Shown in pieces: positions 34,357 to 43,799 of a stretch of 64,000 nucleotides of DNA. Position numbers and translations under genes: made by a program. Below the pieces are notes generated by a model. It ran no database searches. It worked only from the letters and a program-made list of their open reading frames with translations, and was not told the origin of the DNA. The stretch lies in contig JAUQYA010000162.1 of assembly GCA_030837785.1 (NCBI GenBank), positions 21,205 through 85,204 on the forward strand, read 5' to 3'. The first letter of the stretch is position 1. Every line of letters starts with the position of its first letter. The stretch is from Albidovulum sp. Lineage in GTDB: Bacteria > Pseudomonadota > Alphaproteobacteria > Rhodobacterales > Rhodobacteraceae.

Positions 34357-35955
34357 CTATGCGGCCTCGGGCCATTCGGCTTCGGGCGGCGGCACGTCCA
34401 TCGCGGCGATCTCGCCATAGTGCAGGATGCGCTCGGCATGGCGCGCCATGCGTTCGAGGCTGCGAATGGCGTCGGTCTGGGCGAAGACGGCCACGGTGCT
34501 GGCAAGTCCGGCATCCTCGCGCAGGAGCGCGGCACGGCGCAGCCGCAGGGCGCGCGCGCCGATGAGCCGGGCGATCCGGTTCATCCGCCGGTGCTGGCCC
34601 TCGGCGGAGGGCGCGGCAGCGGCGTGGCGCAGCGCCATGCCGAAGACCGCCGCCGCCCGTCCCAGTTCCGGATCGGAGGTCAGGAGCGCGATCCGCCCAT
34701 CCTGCCGGGTGCGGTGCCAGAGCCGGTTGAGGTGGTCGATCCGGTGGAGAAGCGCGGTGCGCCGGGCGAGCGGCGCGGCCTGCCCCTCCGGCACGGCGAT
34801 GCGGGTGACATAGGTGCCGAGGTCTTCGAGCGCCGGTCGCATCAGCGGCGCGAGTTCCGCCAGGCCCGCGTCGGTGCCGCCGGGTGCAAGCCGGGCGCCG
34901 AGGGCGGCGAAAAGCGCGGTCGCATCGGCATCGGACGCGCCCCGCGCCGCGTCGAGTGCGGCCGGTGCGTCGGCGAGCAGGCGGCGGTCGGGGGGTTCCC
35001 CCAGGACCGCGCCGCTACCGGGCACGAGCCATTCTATCAGCCGCGCGAAGGTGGCGGTGAAGGGCAGCAGCAGTACCACGCCCATGAGGTTGAAAAGCGT
35101 GTGGAACGCCACCAGCGCGGCCGGACCATCCCCGCCCAGCGCCCGGGAAAGCGCCGGCACCGCCGTGGTGACGACGGCGAAGGCCGCCAGTCCGGTCACG
35201 ACGTTGTAGGCCACATGCGCCATCGCCGTGCGCCGCATGTCGCGCGACCCGCCGAGCGTGGCCAGGACGGACTTGAAGGTGGTGCCGATGTCCATGCCGA
35301 TCACCATCGCCGCGGCCTGCGGCAGGCCGATCGCGCCCGACCCCAGAAGCACCAGCGTCGCCGCGACGCCCGCGCTCGATGACTGGATCACCACCGTCAC
35401 GGCAACGCCGAGGAGGAGGAGCCGGAACCGCCCCCAGAGCGTGTCGGCGGTGGGCGCGAAGGAAAGCATCACGTCGTGAAAGCCCGCCGCCCCGTCCTGC
35501 ATCATGTCGAGCCCGAGGAAGATCAGGCTGAACCCGGCAAGAAGCGACCCCGTCCGCCCCCACGCTCCCCTGCCCATGACCGACAGGAGCCCGGCCGCGA
35601 ACAGCAGCGGCAGCGCCACCCGCGCAAGATCGAGCTTGAAGCCCAGCAGGACGACCATCCAGCCGGTGATCGTCGTGCCGACGTTCGCGCCGAAGACGAC
35701 GCCCATCGCCTGCGGAAAGCTGAGAAGCCCGGCGCCGACGAAGCCGATCGTCATCACCAGCGTCGCCGAGGAGGACTGGATCAGCGCCGTCGTCACCGCG
35801 CCCGCGACAGCGCCGGTCAGGGGCGAGGTCGTGACGCGGCGGAGCACCGCGCGCGTCTGGCGGCTCGCGATGTCCGCGAGCGCGCCCGTCATCAACTGCA
35901 TGCCCAGAAGAAACATGCCGGTGCCGCCAAGAAGGGTCAGGATATCGCCGGTCAT
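34357..35955 (-). CDS. Na+/phosphate cotransporter (NptA/PhoU-like)
   Basis: The 532-aa protein has the duplicated NaPi-II motifs TTALIQSSSATLVMTIGFVGAGLL and VVIQSSSAGVAATLVLLGSGAIGL, with GANVGTTITGWMV and GMDIGTTFKSVLA, followed from about residue 340 by a cytosolic PhoU-like helical domain (LHRIDHLNRLWH; MARHAERILHYGEIAA). It would import or regulate phosphate with Na+. ATG at 35955; the upstream extension is low-complexity. Confidence 0.9.
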   Translation of the reverse strand: MTGDILTLLGGTGMFLLGMQLMTGALADIASRQTRAVLRRVTTSPLTGAVAGAVTTALIQSSSATLVMTIGFVGAGLLSFPQAMGVVFGANVGTTITGWMVVLLGFKLDLARVALPLLFAAGLLSVMGRGAWGRTGSLLAGFSLIFLGLDMMQDGAAGFHDVMLSFAPTADTLWGRFRLLLLGVAVTVVIQSSSAGVAATLVLLGSGAIGLPQAAAMVIGMDIGTTFKSVLATLGGSRDMRRTAMAHVAYNVVTGLAAFAVVTTAVPALSRALGGDGPAALVAFHTLFNLMGVVLLLPFTATFARLIEWLVPGSGAVLGEPPDRRLLADAPAALDAARGASDADATALFAALGARLAPGGTDAGLAELAPLMRPALEDLGTYVTRIAVPEGQAAPLARRTALLHRIDHLNRLWHRTRQDGRIALLTSDPELGRAAAVFGMALRHAAAAPSAEGQHRRMNRIARLIGARALRLRRAALLREDAGLASTVAVFAQTDAIRSLERMARHAERILHYGEIAAMDVPPPEAEWPEAA

Positions 35956-36104
35956 CGCCCCGCCGTCCACGTTCCGGGCAGAGTTTCGCCGCGCCCGGCC
36001 GGACGCGCAATGCCCCGCGTGGGCAGTGGGCCACGGCCGGGGCTTGTGCTCGGCGGCGGCTGCGTCCATTGGTTGCGCAATCACACGGATTGAGCGAGCG
36101 GCAC

Positions 36105-37085
36105 ATGACGCCCCAGACGGCGCACCACAATTTCCGCGGCGCGATCTTCGCGCTGATGGCGATGGGCATCTTCGCCACCCACGACGCGGTGGTGAAGACC
36201 CTTGGCGCCAGCTATTCGCCGTTCCAGATCGTCTTCTTCGGCTCGCTCCTGAGCTTTCCGCCCGTCGCGGTCATCATGCTGAACGACGCGCGCGAAGGCT
36301 CGCTCAGGCCGCGGCACCCCGGCTGGATCCTGTTCAGGACCGTGCTCACCGTCGTCACCGGCCTCACGGCCTTCTACGCCTTCTCGGTGCTGCCCCTGGC
36401 GCAGGTCTACGTCATCCTCTTCGCCTCGCCGCTGATCATCACCATCCTCGCCATTCCGATCCTCGGCGAAAAGGTCCGTGCCCGGCGCTGGGCGGCGGTG
36501 CTCGTCGGCCTTGTCGGGGTGATCATCGTGCTCAGGCCGGGGCAGGCGGACCTCTCCTGGGGCCACGGCGCGGCGCTGACGGCGGCCATCTGTGGCGCCA
36601 CCGCCTCGGTCATCGTGCGCAAGATCGGCGCGGACGAACGGTCGGTCGTGCTTCTCCTCTATCCGATGGTCGGCAACTTCATCGCCACCGGCCTCGCGCT
36701 GCCCTTCGTCTACAGGCCGATGGACCTGGCCGACCTCGGGCTGATGGCGGTGATCGCGGCCTTCGGGCTGACCGCCTCCTTCCTCGTGATCCTTGCCTAC
36801 CGGGCGGGAGAGGCGGCGATCGTGGCGCCGATGCAGTATTCCCAGATCCTCTGGGCCACCGCCTACGGGTATCTGCTGTTTGACGAGGGACTCGATGGCG
36901 CGACCGCTCTTGGCGCCACGGTCATCATCGCCTCGGGTCTCTACATCGTCTTCCGCGAAACCCGCACCGGCGCCTCGGCCCACCGCCCGGTGACCGAGGC
37001 GCGGGGCCGGACCGAAACCGCCACCACGCCCAAGTCGAGCGTGCTGCAACGGCTGTTCAGCGGGCGCGGCAACAGGGTTTCGTGA
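36105..37085 (+). CDS. EamA (DMT) family transporter
   Basis: The 326-aa protein has ten predicted membrane segments in two EamA repeats (FALMAMGIFATHDAVVKTLG ... GLTAFYAFSVLPLAQVYVIL; TAAICGATASVIVRKIGADE ... AAIVAPMQYSQILWATAYGYLLFDE). A polar C-terminal tail of about 40 residues is likely cytosolic. It is divergent from the Na/Pi gene. Substrate unknown, probably metabolite export. Confidence 0.88.
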   Translation: MTPQTAHHNFRGAIFALMAMGIFATHDAVVKTLGASYSPFQIVFFGSLLSFPPVAVIMLNDAREGSLRPRHPGWILFRTVLTVVTGLTAFYAFSVLPLAQVYVILFASPLIITILAIPILGEKVRARRWAAVLVGLVGVIIVLRPGQADLSWGHGAALTAAICGATASVIVRKIGADERSVVLLLYPMVGNFIATGLALPFVYRPMDLADLGLMAVIAAFGLTASFLVILAYRAGEAAIVAPMQYSQILWATAYGYLLFDEGLDGATALGATVIIASGLYIVFRETRTGASAHRPVTEARGRTETATTPKSSVLQRLFSGRGNRVS

Positions 37086-37147
37086 GAGAGCAGCCTCTGC
37101 CCTCTTGCCAAAGGCCCGCGGAATCGGTAACCCCGGCCGGCAACGGT

Positions 37148-37224
37148 CGGAGCGTAGCGCAGCCTGGTAGCGCACCTGCTTCGGGAGCAGGGGGTCGGAG
37201 GTTCGAATCCTCTCGCTCCGACCA
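37148..37224 (+). tRNA. tRNA-Pro (anticodon CGG)
   Basis: The 77-nt gene has acceptor CGGAGCG/CGCTCCG, D-arm GCGC...GCGC, anticodon loop TTCGGGA with anticodon CGG, T-arm GGTTCGAATCC and encoded ACCA. Confidence 0.95.
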
Positions 37225-37328
37225 GTTTCCCGCATGATGACAGGCACTCACGCACCCCATGCGGGTGTCGCATCGTGCTTTGACCCATGCGGCAAGCCGT
37301 CAGCAAGCAATAACGCGACTCGCTCAGC

Positions 37329-37358
37329 AAAACACCCTCGCCGATGAGGGCGAGGGTG
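37329..37358 (-). terminator. Rho-independent terminator, minus strand
   Basis: A perfect 10-bp stem CACCCTCGCC / GGCGAGGGTG with a six-base loop spans 37333-37358 and is followed on the minus strand by TTTT (37329-37332). It stands about 250 bases after the end of the MttB-family gene and could end its transcript. The rest of 37225-37604 holds no supported gene. Confidence 0.5.
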
Positions 37359-37604
37359 CCGATGTCCGCTCCCGATCGCGCTCGCGCCGGAACGTTTCCA
37401 TTCGCGCCCCCGGGAGGAGCGGCTCATGCTGACGAGCCCAACTGGAGAAACGGGCACGGTTTCACGCCAAACGGGCCCGCCCGATCCCATGACCGCATGG
37501 GAACTTCCGGAGTGCGGGCGGCGATGACAGTTGGCCCGGAGGTCCGGACCCCGGACCGCCCGGCGCGTCGGTATCGTCCGGCGGTGGTCTTCTGTCAGGC
37601 GCGG

Positions 37605-39173
37605 TCAATACCACATGTCGGGCATCGCCGTCTTGCGGTGCGCGATGAAATCCACAAGCGCCTCGTCGACCGCCTCATCGAGGGGCGGGGCCTGATACTG
37701 GGCCAGCAGGGTCTTCCAGCGGGCATTCGCCCGCTGCGCGGAATCGAGGCCGCCCTGCTCGCTCCAGGTCTCGAAGGGCTGATCGTCGTTCAGGGCGCTG
37801 TCCCAATAGGCGGTTTCGTAGTGGCGAAGGGTGTGCTGGGTGGAAAACAGGTGCTGCCCCGGCCCAAGCTCGGCCAGCGCGTCGAAGCCGAGCGCGTCGT
37901 CGTCCACCGCCATGCCGTCGAGATAGGCATGCAGCGCGCCGCACATGTCGGTGTCCATCACCAGCTTCTCGTAGGACATCGACAGGAGCCCGTCGAGGAA
38001 GCCGGCCGAATGCAGCACATAGTTCGCGCCGCCCTGCACGGCCGACATCATCGACATCATGCTTTGCTGCATCGCCTGCCCGTCGGGCAGCTTGGAGGTG
38101 CTGAAGTTGCCGGCACAGCGCAAGGGCAGGTTCAGCCGCCGCGCGAGCTGCCCCATGACCAGCGAGCCGATCGCCGGCTCCGGCGTGCCGAAGGTGGGCG
38201 AGCCGGAGCGCAGCGACATCGACGAGAAGAAGCTTGCCAGCACCGCCGGCGACCCGGGCCGGACGAGTTGCGTCAGCGCGCAGGAGGCCATGCTTTCGGC
38301 CAGTCCCTGTGCCACCATGCCGGCGGTGGTCAGGGGCGCCACCGCCCCGCCCAGGAGGAACGGCAGATGGATCGACCCCTGGTTGGCGGCCGCATAGGTG
38401 CGGATGCCCGCCGTCGTGACCCCGTCCAGCACCAAGGGCGAGGTGGTGTTGAAATTGCCCATGACGACGCAGTGCCGGTCGACGAAATCGGCGCCGAACA
38501 GGATGCGGCACATCTCGACGCTGTCGGCCGCCCGTTCCGCCGCGGTGATCGAGCCGAGGAACGCCCGGTCAGAATAGCGGATATGGGCATAGACCATGTC
38601 GAGGTGACGCTTGTTCACCGGCACGTCGGTCGGCTCGCACACCGTGCCGCCGGAATGGTGCAGCCACGGCGAGGACTGGCTGAGCTTCACGAAGTTGCGG
38701 AAGTCCTCGATCGTGCCGTAGCGGCGGCCGCGGTCCAGATCCATCACGAAGGGGCTGCCGTAGGACGGCGCGAAAACCACATTCCTGCCGCCGATCACCA
38801 CGTTGTTTGCCGGGTTGCGGGCGTGCTGGGTAAACTCGGCCGGCGCGGTCTTCAGGATTTCGCGCAGCATGCCGGGTTCGAACTTCAGCCGCCAGACATC
38901 GGCGGAAATCTCGGTCACCCCGGCGCCTGCCTGGCGGTAGAGCCGCATCGCCTCGGCGTCCTCGCGCAACTCGATGCCGATTTCGGCGAGGATGCGCTCG
39001 GCGGTCGCCTCGATCCGGGCCAGGCTGTCGTCCGAGAGGATGTCGTAGGTGGGGATGTTGCGGACGATATATGGCCGGTGCACGACATTGCCCTGGGACC
39101 GCGCGTCGCGCCGCTGGTTGCGGCCGCCGCGCTGGCGCTTGGTGTCCTGCCCCGCAAATTCGCCGTCCGCCAT
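37605..39173 (-). CDS. MttB-family methylamine/betaine methyltransferase (non-pyrrolysine)
   Basis: The 522-aa protein is a trimethylamine methyltransferase (MttB) superfamily member (PNNVVIGGRNVVFAPSYGSPFV; DFVDRHCVVMGNFNTTSPLVLDG; HSAGFLDGLLSMSYEKLVMD). The frame is uninterrupted, with no in-frame UAG, so it belongs to the non-pyrrolysine branch that includes glycine betaine and proline betaine demethylases. It would transfer a methyl group to a corrinoid protein, but no corrinoid gene is adjacent. A basic, Arg/Gln-rich N-terminal extension of about 30 residues is unusual. It is divergent from a LysR regulator. Confidence 0.88.
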   Translation of the reverse strand: MADGEFAGQDTKRQRGGRNQRRDARSQGNVVHRPYIVRNIPTYDILSDDSLARIEATAERILAEIGIELREDAEAMRLYRQAGAGVTEISADVWRLKFEPGMLREILKTAPAEFTQHARNPANNVVIGGRNVVFAPSYGSPFVMDLDRGRRYGTIEDFRNFVKLSQSSPWLHHSGGTVCEPTDVPVNKRHLDMVYAHIRYSDRAFLGSITAAERAADSVEMCRILFGADFVDRHCVVMGNFNTTSPLVLDGVTTAGIRTYAAANQGSIHLPFLLGGAVAPLTTAGMVAQGLAESMASCALTQLVRPGSPAVLASFFSSMSLRSGSPTFGTPEPAIGSLVMGQLARRLNLPLRCAGNFSTSKLPDGQAMQQSMMSMMSAVQGGANYVLHSAGFLDGLLSMSYEKLVMDTDMCGALHAYLDGMAVDDDALGFDALAELGPGQHLFSTQHTLRHYETAYWDSALNDDQPFETWSEQGGLDSAQRANARWKTLLAQYQAPPLDEAVDEALVDFIAHRKTAMPDMWY

Positions 39174-39256
39174 CGTCGACTCCTTCGATAAATCGGCAAC
39201 AAGCTAGACCGCTTCGATTCGCCTGTAACGCTGGAAAAGTTTGATGGATTTGATAA

Positions 39257-40189
39257 ATGAGATTCATGGAAACGCTGCGCAGCCTCCTGCCGCCCATCAA
39301 CAGCCTCGTGGTCTTCGAATCTGCCGGCCGGCTGTCGAGCTTCACCGCCGCCGCGCGCGAGTTGAACATGACGCAGGCCGCGGTGTCCTATGCGATCGGC
39401 CGGCTTGAAGATCATCTCGGCACCGCGCTCTTCCTGCGGGAATATCGCCGCGTCCGTCTCAGCGAAGCGGGCCGGCATTTCCACACCGATGTCTCGATCG
39501 GGCTCCAGCATATCCAGCGTTCGGTGCAGGATCTGCGTGCCGTCGCCACTGGCAGCCATGTGACGCTCTCCTGCTCCACCGCGTTCGCGGCGTTCTGGAT
39601 GGTGCCGCGGATGGCGAAGTTCCGGGAGGAGTTGCCGCAGGTCGACCTGCGGATCCAGACCGCCGACCGCGATCTCGATCTCGTGGGCGAAGGCATCCCG
39701 CTTGGCATCCGGGGCGGTGTTCCGGGCGACTGGCCGCACTACCACGCCGAGGCCCTCGCGCCCGAGGAAATCTATCCCGTCTGCGGGGCCGGATACCTGT
39801 CGCGCGTGACCGAGCCCCCGCATGCCGCAGACCTGCTGGCGCATCGGCTGATCCACCTCGAGGAGCCGTTCCGTTCCGCCGCGACATGGGTGGACTGGTT
39901 TGCATCGGCAGGCATCGACGGCAGGCGCGTTCCGAAGGGGCTTCAGATCAACGACTACGTCCTGGTCGTGCAATCCGTCATCGAAGGCCAGGGTGTCGCG
40001 CTTGGCTGGCGGCACCTGACCGAAGGGCTGGTCGAGAAGGGCGTGCTGGTGCGGCTGACCGACCATTCGCTCGTGACCGGCATGAACTTCCATGTCGTCT
40101 GGCCGAAGGATGTGCCGCTGTCGGGCGCGGCACAGGAGGTGCGCGACTGGCTTCTCGATCAGCGCCATGCCGCGCCGGGGCGTGGCTGA
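39257..40189 (+). CDS. LysR-family (GcvA-like) regulator
   Basis: The 310-aa protein begins with a LysR wHTH (SLVVFESAGRLSSFTAAARELNMTQAAVSYAIGRLEDHLG) and a substrate-binding domain of periplasmic-protein fold. It shares an 83-base gap with the MttB-family gene and probably controls it. A purine-rich AT stretch with the repeat TTTGATGGATTTGAT directly before the ATG may hold its operator. Confidence 0.92.
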   Translation: MRFMETLRSLLPPINSLVVFESAGRLSSFTAAARELNMTQAAVSYAIGRLEDHLGTALFLREYRRVRLSEAGRHFHTDVSIGLQHIQRSVQDLRAVATGSHVTLSCSTAFAAFWMVPRMAKFREELPQVDLRIQTADRDLDLVGEGIPLGIRGGVPGDWPHYHAEALAPEEIYPVCGAGYLSRVTEPPHAADLLAHRLIHLEEPFRSAATWVDWFASAGIDGRRVPKGLQINDYVLVVQSVIEGQGVALGWRHLTEGLVEKGVLVRLTDHSLVTGMNFHVVWPKDVPLSGAAQEVRDWLLDQRHAAPGRG

Positions 40190-40264
40190 AACCCCCGGTC
40201 GGGTTCCGAAGGGGCATCCCGTCGCCGGGGTGCCAGGGTCAGACGGGCCGAGGCCGGGCCCGTG

Positions 40265-40440
40265 TCATTTCGCGGCCGAGATGACGTTGATGTCGGTCTT
40301 CACCACCTCGAAGAACTTCGCCGCCGCCGGGTTGGCGGCCAGGAAGTCGTTGCGCGCGATCATCCGCAGGTTGTCGACCGCGAAGCCCAGGTTCTTGCCG
40401 TCGAACTCGGTATTGCCGGTGCCGCCGTCGGGCAGCGACC
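40265..40440 (-). pseudogene. 3' fragment of a ProX-like betaine-binding protein gene
   Basis: Only the last ~58 codons remain (RSLPDGGTGNTEFDGKNLG ... ARNDFLAANPAAAKFFEVV, then DINVISAAK and TGA). This is the C-terminal end of an ABC-transporter glycine-betaine substrate-binding protein, where helices of this type end the second lobe. Upstream the similarity stops abruptly near 40440 and the adjoining bases belong to the end of another gene. No start or membrane-lipoprotein signal is present. Confidence 0.6.
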
Positions 40441-40482
40441 GGTTCGAGTGTCGGACGCGTTCGCCGCGCTTCCTGGACTGGG

Positions 40483-41606
40483 TCAGGCAGCCCAGCGGGC
40501 GACCGGATCGCCCAGCGCCTCGCGCCGGACGGTTACGCCAAGCCCCGGGGCCTTCGGCGCCAGCACCCCGCCGGCGGTGACGGGCGCGTCGAAATCGGCG
40601 GTGACCAGCGTGACCATGTCGCGGCAATCGAGGATGCAGCGCAGGTTGCGTTACGGCACGGTGGCGCCCAGATGCACGATCCCGGCGAAGGCGATCGCCG
40701 AACCCACGGTGTCCTGCACGCTGATCGTCAGCCCGGCCGCCGGCAGATGTCGCGGTGGCGGCGGCCGCGGGTCAGCCCGCCGGCCTTCGACACCTTGAGC
40801 CCGATCCCGTCGGCGATGTCCTCGGCGACGATGCGGGAAATGTCGCCGTCCAGTTCGGCCAGCTCGTCCATGATGATCGGGACGGGGCAGCGCTTCCGCA
40901 GCGAGGCGGTTTCACGCCACGTCGCGCAGGGCGCTTCCAACACGAAATCGAGGCCGACGGGCAGAAGCCGCAGCATCCTGAGCGCGGTTTCCGGCAGCAT
41001 TCCGCCATTGGCATCGACCAGGAAGAACTCGCCCGGCCGCCGGTCGGCAAGGCAGGCGCCGATGCGTTCGGCATCCAGCGCCGGACCGCCTTCACTGTCG
41101 AGCACGCCGATCTTCACCGAATGGCCCTTGTAGCCCATCTGGCGATGCCGCGCGACGCGGGAGCGCATCTCTTCCGGCGGACCGGCGTAGATCGAGGAAA
41201 TCGTCGGCATCCTGACCCCGGTGGAGCCCCCCAGCAACTCGCAGACCGGCAGGTTCACCGACTTGCCGAAGATGTCCCAGCAGGCGATGTCGAAGACGGT
41301 CTTGGCATGGTGGTGGCCGACCAGCGCCTCGTCCATCGCGTCGTTGATCCGGTCGGCCTGGCGCGGATCGCGGCCGAGAAGATGCGGCGCGATCTCCTCG
41401 ATTCCGGCACGGGTGCCGCGTGCGTGGGCGGCGATGTAGGTCGCCCCGAACGGTGTCGACTCACCCCAGCCCTCGATGCCGGTATCGGTCTCGATCCGCA
41501 CGATGGACGCGTCGAAGCTGCGGTATTCGCGCCCGCCCGACAGCAGGTAGACCCCGCCCGAATAGGGCAGTTCGACCTGGAAAAGCTCGATTCCGGCGAT
41601 CTTCAT
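40483..41606 (-). pseudogene. Broken MR/MLE-family gene (hydroxyproline-betaine epimerase-like)
   Basis: The first 292 codons encode an enolase-superfamily protein (MKIAGIELFQVELPYSGG; metal ligands in LVDANGG, VLEAPC, IMDELAE; LKVSKAGG), similar to HpbD/cis-3-hydroxyproline enzymes. The frame then ends at 40728. The missing part (AGLTISVQDTVGSAIAFAG ... PGLGVTVRREALGDPVARWAA) continues in a second frame to a TGA at 40483, but with a further in-frame TAA at 40651-40653 where family members carry an acidic residue. One missing base near 40740 plus the nonsense codon indicate decay. ATGA overlap with the dehydrogenase gene. Confidence 0.75.
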
Positions 41607-42688
41607 GCCTGCACCTGCGGCGGGATCAGCACCAGTTTGCCGGTGTGCTTCTTCGACAGGAAATCGCGCTGCGCCCGGGCGATCTCGGCCAGCGGATAGG
41701 TCTTGGCCACCACCGGCCGGATTTCGCCGGCCTCGATATAGCGGATCAGGTTCTCGAACACCTCGTCTTCCTGGAAGGTGCAGCCGTGAAGCGTCAGATC
41801 CTTCAGGTAGACCGTGCGCAGGTCCAGCTCGCAGATCGGCCCGGCAATGGCGCCCGCCACCGCATAGCGCCCGCCCGGCCGCAGCACGTCCAGAAGCGCC
41901 GGGAAGCCCGGCCCGCCGACCATGTCGATCACCACATCCACCGAATTGCGGCCCAGCGCCGCGACCAGATCGGCATCGCGGTCGACGGTCCGGTCGGCGC
42001 CCAGCGCGCGCACTTCCCCGGCCTTGGCTGCCGCGCAGATCGCGATCACCTCGGCGCCGCGGCGCTTGGCCAGTTGCACCGCGGCCGAGCCGACCCCGCC
42101 CGAGGCCCCCGTCACCAGCACCCGCTCGGCGCCGACGCCGGCCCGGTGCAGCATGTTCTCCGCCGTCGAATAGGCGCAGGGGATCGAGGCAAGCTCCGCG
42201 TCCGACCAGTTGCAGCGCACCTCATAGGTCTCGCGCGCGGGCGCCACGGTGAACTGGGCGAAACAGCCGTCGATCTCGCTGCCGAAGGTCCAGCATTCAT
42301 AGGGACGGAACCCGACATAGGACCGCAGCATGTTGCGCACCAACACCCTTTGCCCGATCCGCGCCGGATCGACGCCCTCGCCCACCGCGACGATATGGCC
42401 GCAGGCATCGGCGCCCTGGATGCGGGGAAATTGCATCGGCACGCCGGACCACGAGGCATCGTCCTGATCGACCTGCGCACTGCCCGCGTCCTCGGTCGCG
42501 ACCTCCACCTTCTTCGAATACCAGCCGATCCTCGTGTTGATGTCGGTGTTGTTCACCGCCGAGGCGGCGACGCGGATCAACACCTCGCCGGGCTTCGGCT
42601 GCGGCACGGGCACGTCGGTGCGCCAGGCCAGCTTGTCCATGTCGCCGTGGCCTGTCAGCAGGACAGCGCTCATCGTCTTGGGGATCAT
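41603..42688 (-). CDS. Zinc-independent MDR alcohol dehydrogenase/quinone reductase
   Basis: The 361-aa protein has the MDR N-terminal GroES-like domain (GEVLIRVAASAVNNTDINTRIG; GADACGHIVAVGEGVD) and a Rossmann fold with VTGASGGVGSAAVQLAK for NADP(H). Zinc-ligand Cys residues are not evident. It shares a four-base overlap with the broken epimerase-like gene, so both were one operon. The start is ATG 42688 (MIPKTMSAVLL) or 42673. Confidence 0.85.
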   Translation of the reverse strand: MIPKTMSAVLLTGHGDMDKLAWRTDVPVPQPKPGEVLIRVAASAVNNTDINTRIGWYSKKVEVATEDAGSAQVDQDDASWSGVPMQFPRIQGADACGHIVAVGEGVDPARIGQRVLVRNMLRSYVGFRPYECWTFGSEIDGCFAQFTVAPARETYEVRCNWSDAELASIPCAYSTAENMLHRAGVGAERVLVTGASGGVGSAAVQLAKRRGAEVIAICAAAKAGEVRALGADRTVDRDADLVAALGRNSVDVVIDMVGGPGFPALLDVLRPGGRYAVAGAIAGPICELDLRTVYLKDLTLHGCTFQEDEVFENLIRYIEAGEIRPVVAKTYPLAEIARAQRDFLSKKHTGKLVLIPPQVQA

Positions 42689-42787
42689 CGTCGGTCCTGT
42701 CAGGGTCCCGGGCCTTGCGCCCGTCCCGGACTTTCGGCGCAAGCCACGGCGCCGATCAAGCGAACAAGTTGCCGCCCGGTGTTGAGT

Positions 42788-43690
42788 TCAACTCAACGCT
42801 CCCTGCGACAGCAACCAGTCGCGGAAGATCGTGGCCTCGCGGCTGAGGGGGCGGCGGTCGCTCCAGGTCATGTAGATCGCCAGCGGGTCGGCCACTTCGG
42901 CCGCGGTCACCTGGCGCAATTCGCCCGACGCCATCAGGGGCCGCACGAGGCTGCTCCAGCCGAGCGCCACTCCCTGCCCGTCCCGCGCGGCTTGCAGCGC
43001 GATCACGTAGCTGTTGAACCGCCGCAGGTTCAACCGCCGGAACGAGGTGCCGGTCTCTTGCAGGAACCGTGCCCAGGTCATCCAGATCCAGTCCGCCCCC
43101 TCGACCGACAGCAACGGTGCCTCGGCCAGGTCCGCCAGGGTGTTGATCGGGTGGCTGTCCAGGAAACCCGGACTCGCCACCGCCAGCACCTGTTCGTCCT
43201 GGACCTTCATCGCCTGCTCGCCCGGCCAGTTGCCGTCGCCGTAGCGCAGCCTGAGGTCGATGTCGGGCGGCGCCGTGTCGTGCCGCCGCTCCGAGATGAC
43301 ATGCTCCACCACGATGTCCTGATGCGCCGCCCAGAACGCGCCCAGCCGTGGCATCAGCCACAACTGCATCGTGGCCATCGTCGACAGGATCGACACATGC
43401 GCCGGCTCGCCGGCGGCGCGGACCTGCTGCAACGTCCCGGAAATCCGCCCGAAGGCGTCGTGCAGGGTGTTCGCCACCACCTCGCCCTCGGTCGTCAGCG
43501 ACACGCCGTTGTGGTGCCGCCGGATCAGCGGCCGGCCCAGCCCGGCCTCCAGATGCCTGATCTGTCGGGACACCGCTCCCGGCGTGACGTTCAGCTCCTC
43601 CGCCGCCCGCGTCACGTTCAGGTGCCGCGCGACCGCTTCGAAGGCGGCGGGTGCATTGAGGGAGGGCAGGCTGTAGTGGCGGTTGACCAT
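42788..43690 (-). CDS. LysR-family (GcvA-like) regulator
   Basis: The 300-aa protein has a LysR HTH (FEAVARHLNVTRAAEELNVTPGAVSRQIRHLEAGLG) and effector-binding lobes. It is transcribed in the same direction as the dehydrogenase/epimerase pair downstream and probably controlled it; that operon is now partly inactive. Confidence 0.9.
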   Translation of the reverse strand: MVNRHYSLPSLNAPAAFEAVARHLNVTRAAEELNVTPGAVSRQIRHLEAGLGRPLIRRHHNGVSLTTEGEVVANTLHDAFGRISGTLQQVRAAGEPAHVSILSTMATMQLWLMPRLGAFWAAHQDIVVEHVISERRHDTAPPDIDLRLRYGDGNWPGEQAMKVQDEQVLAVASPGFLDSHPINTLADLAEAPLLSVEGADWIWMTWARFLQETGTSFRRLNLRRFNSYVIALQAARDGQGVALGWSSLVRPLMASGELRQVTAAEVADPLAIYMTWSDRRPLSREATIFRDWLLSQGALS

Positions 43691-43799
43691 GCCGGTGACC
43701 CTAGCAGGGGCGGATCAGGGATGGAAAGGCGGGCGATGGTCGTCGATTTCCGCCACCGCGCCGGCGGCAAACGGGCCGCCGTCCCGCCGCCGAAGGGCA

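Noticed and set aside
37605..39173. Pyrrolysine-containing MttB
   Set aside because: No in-frame UAG is present, so it belongs to the non-pyrrolysine branch.
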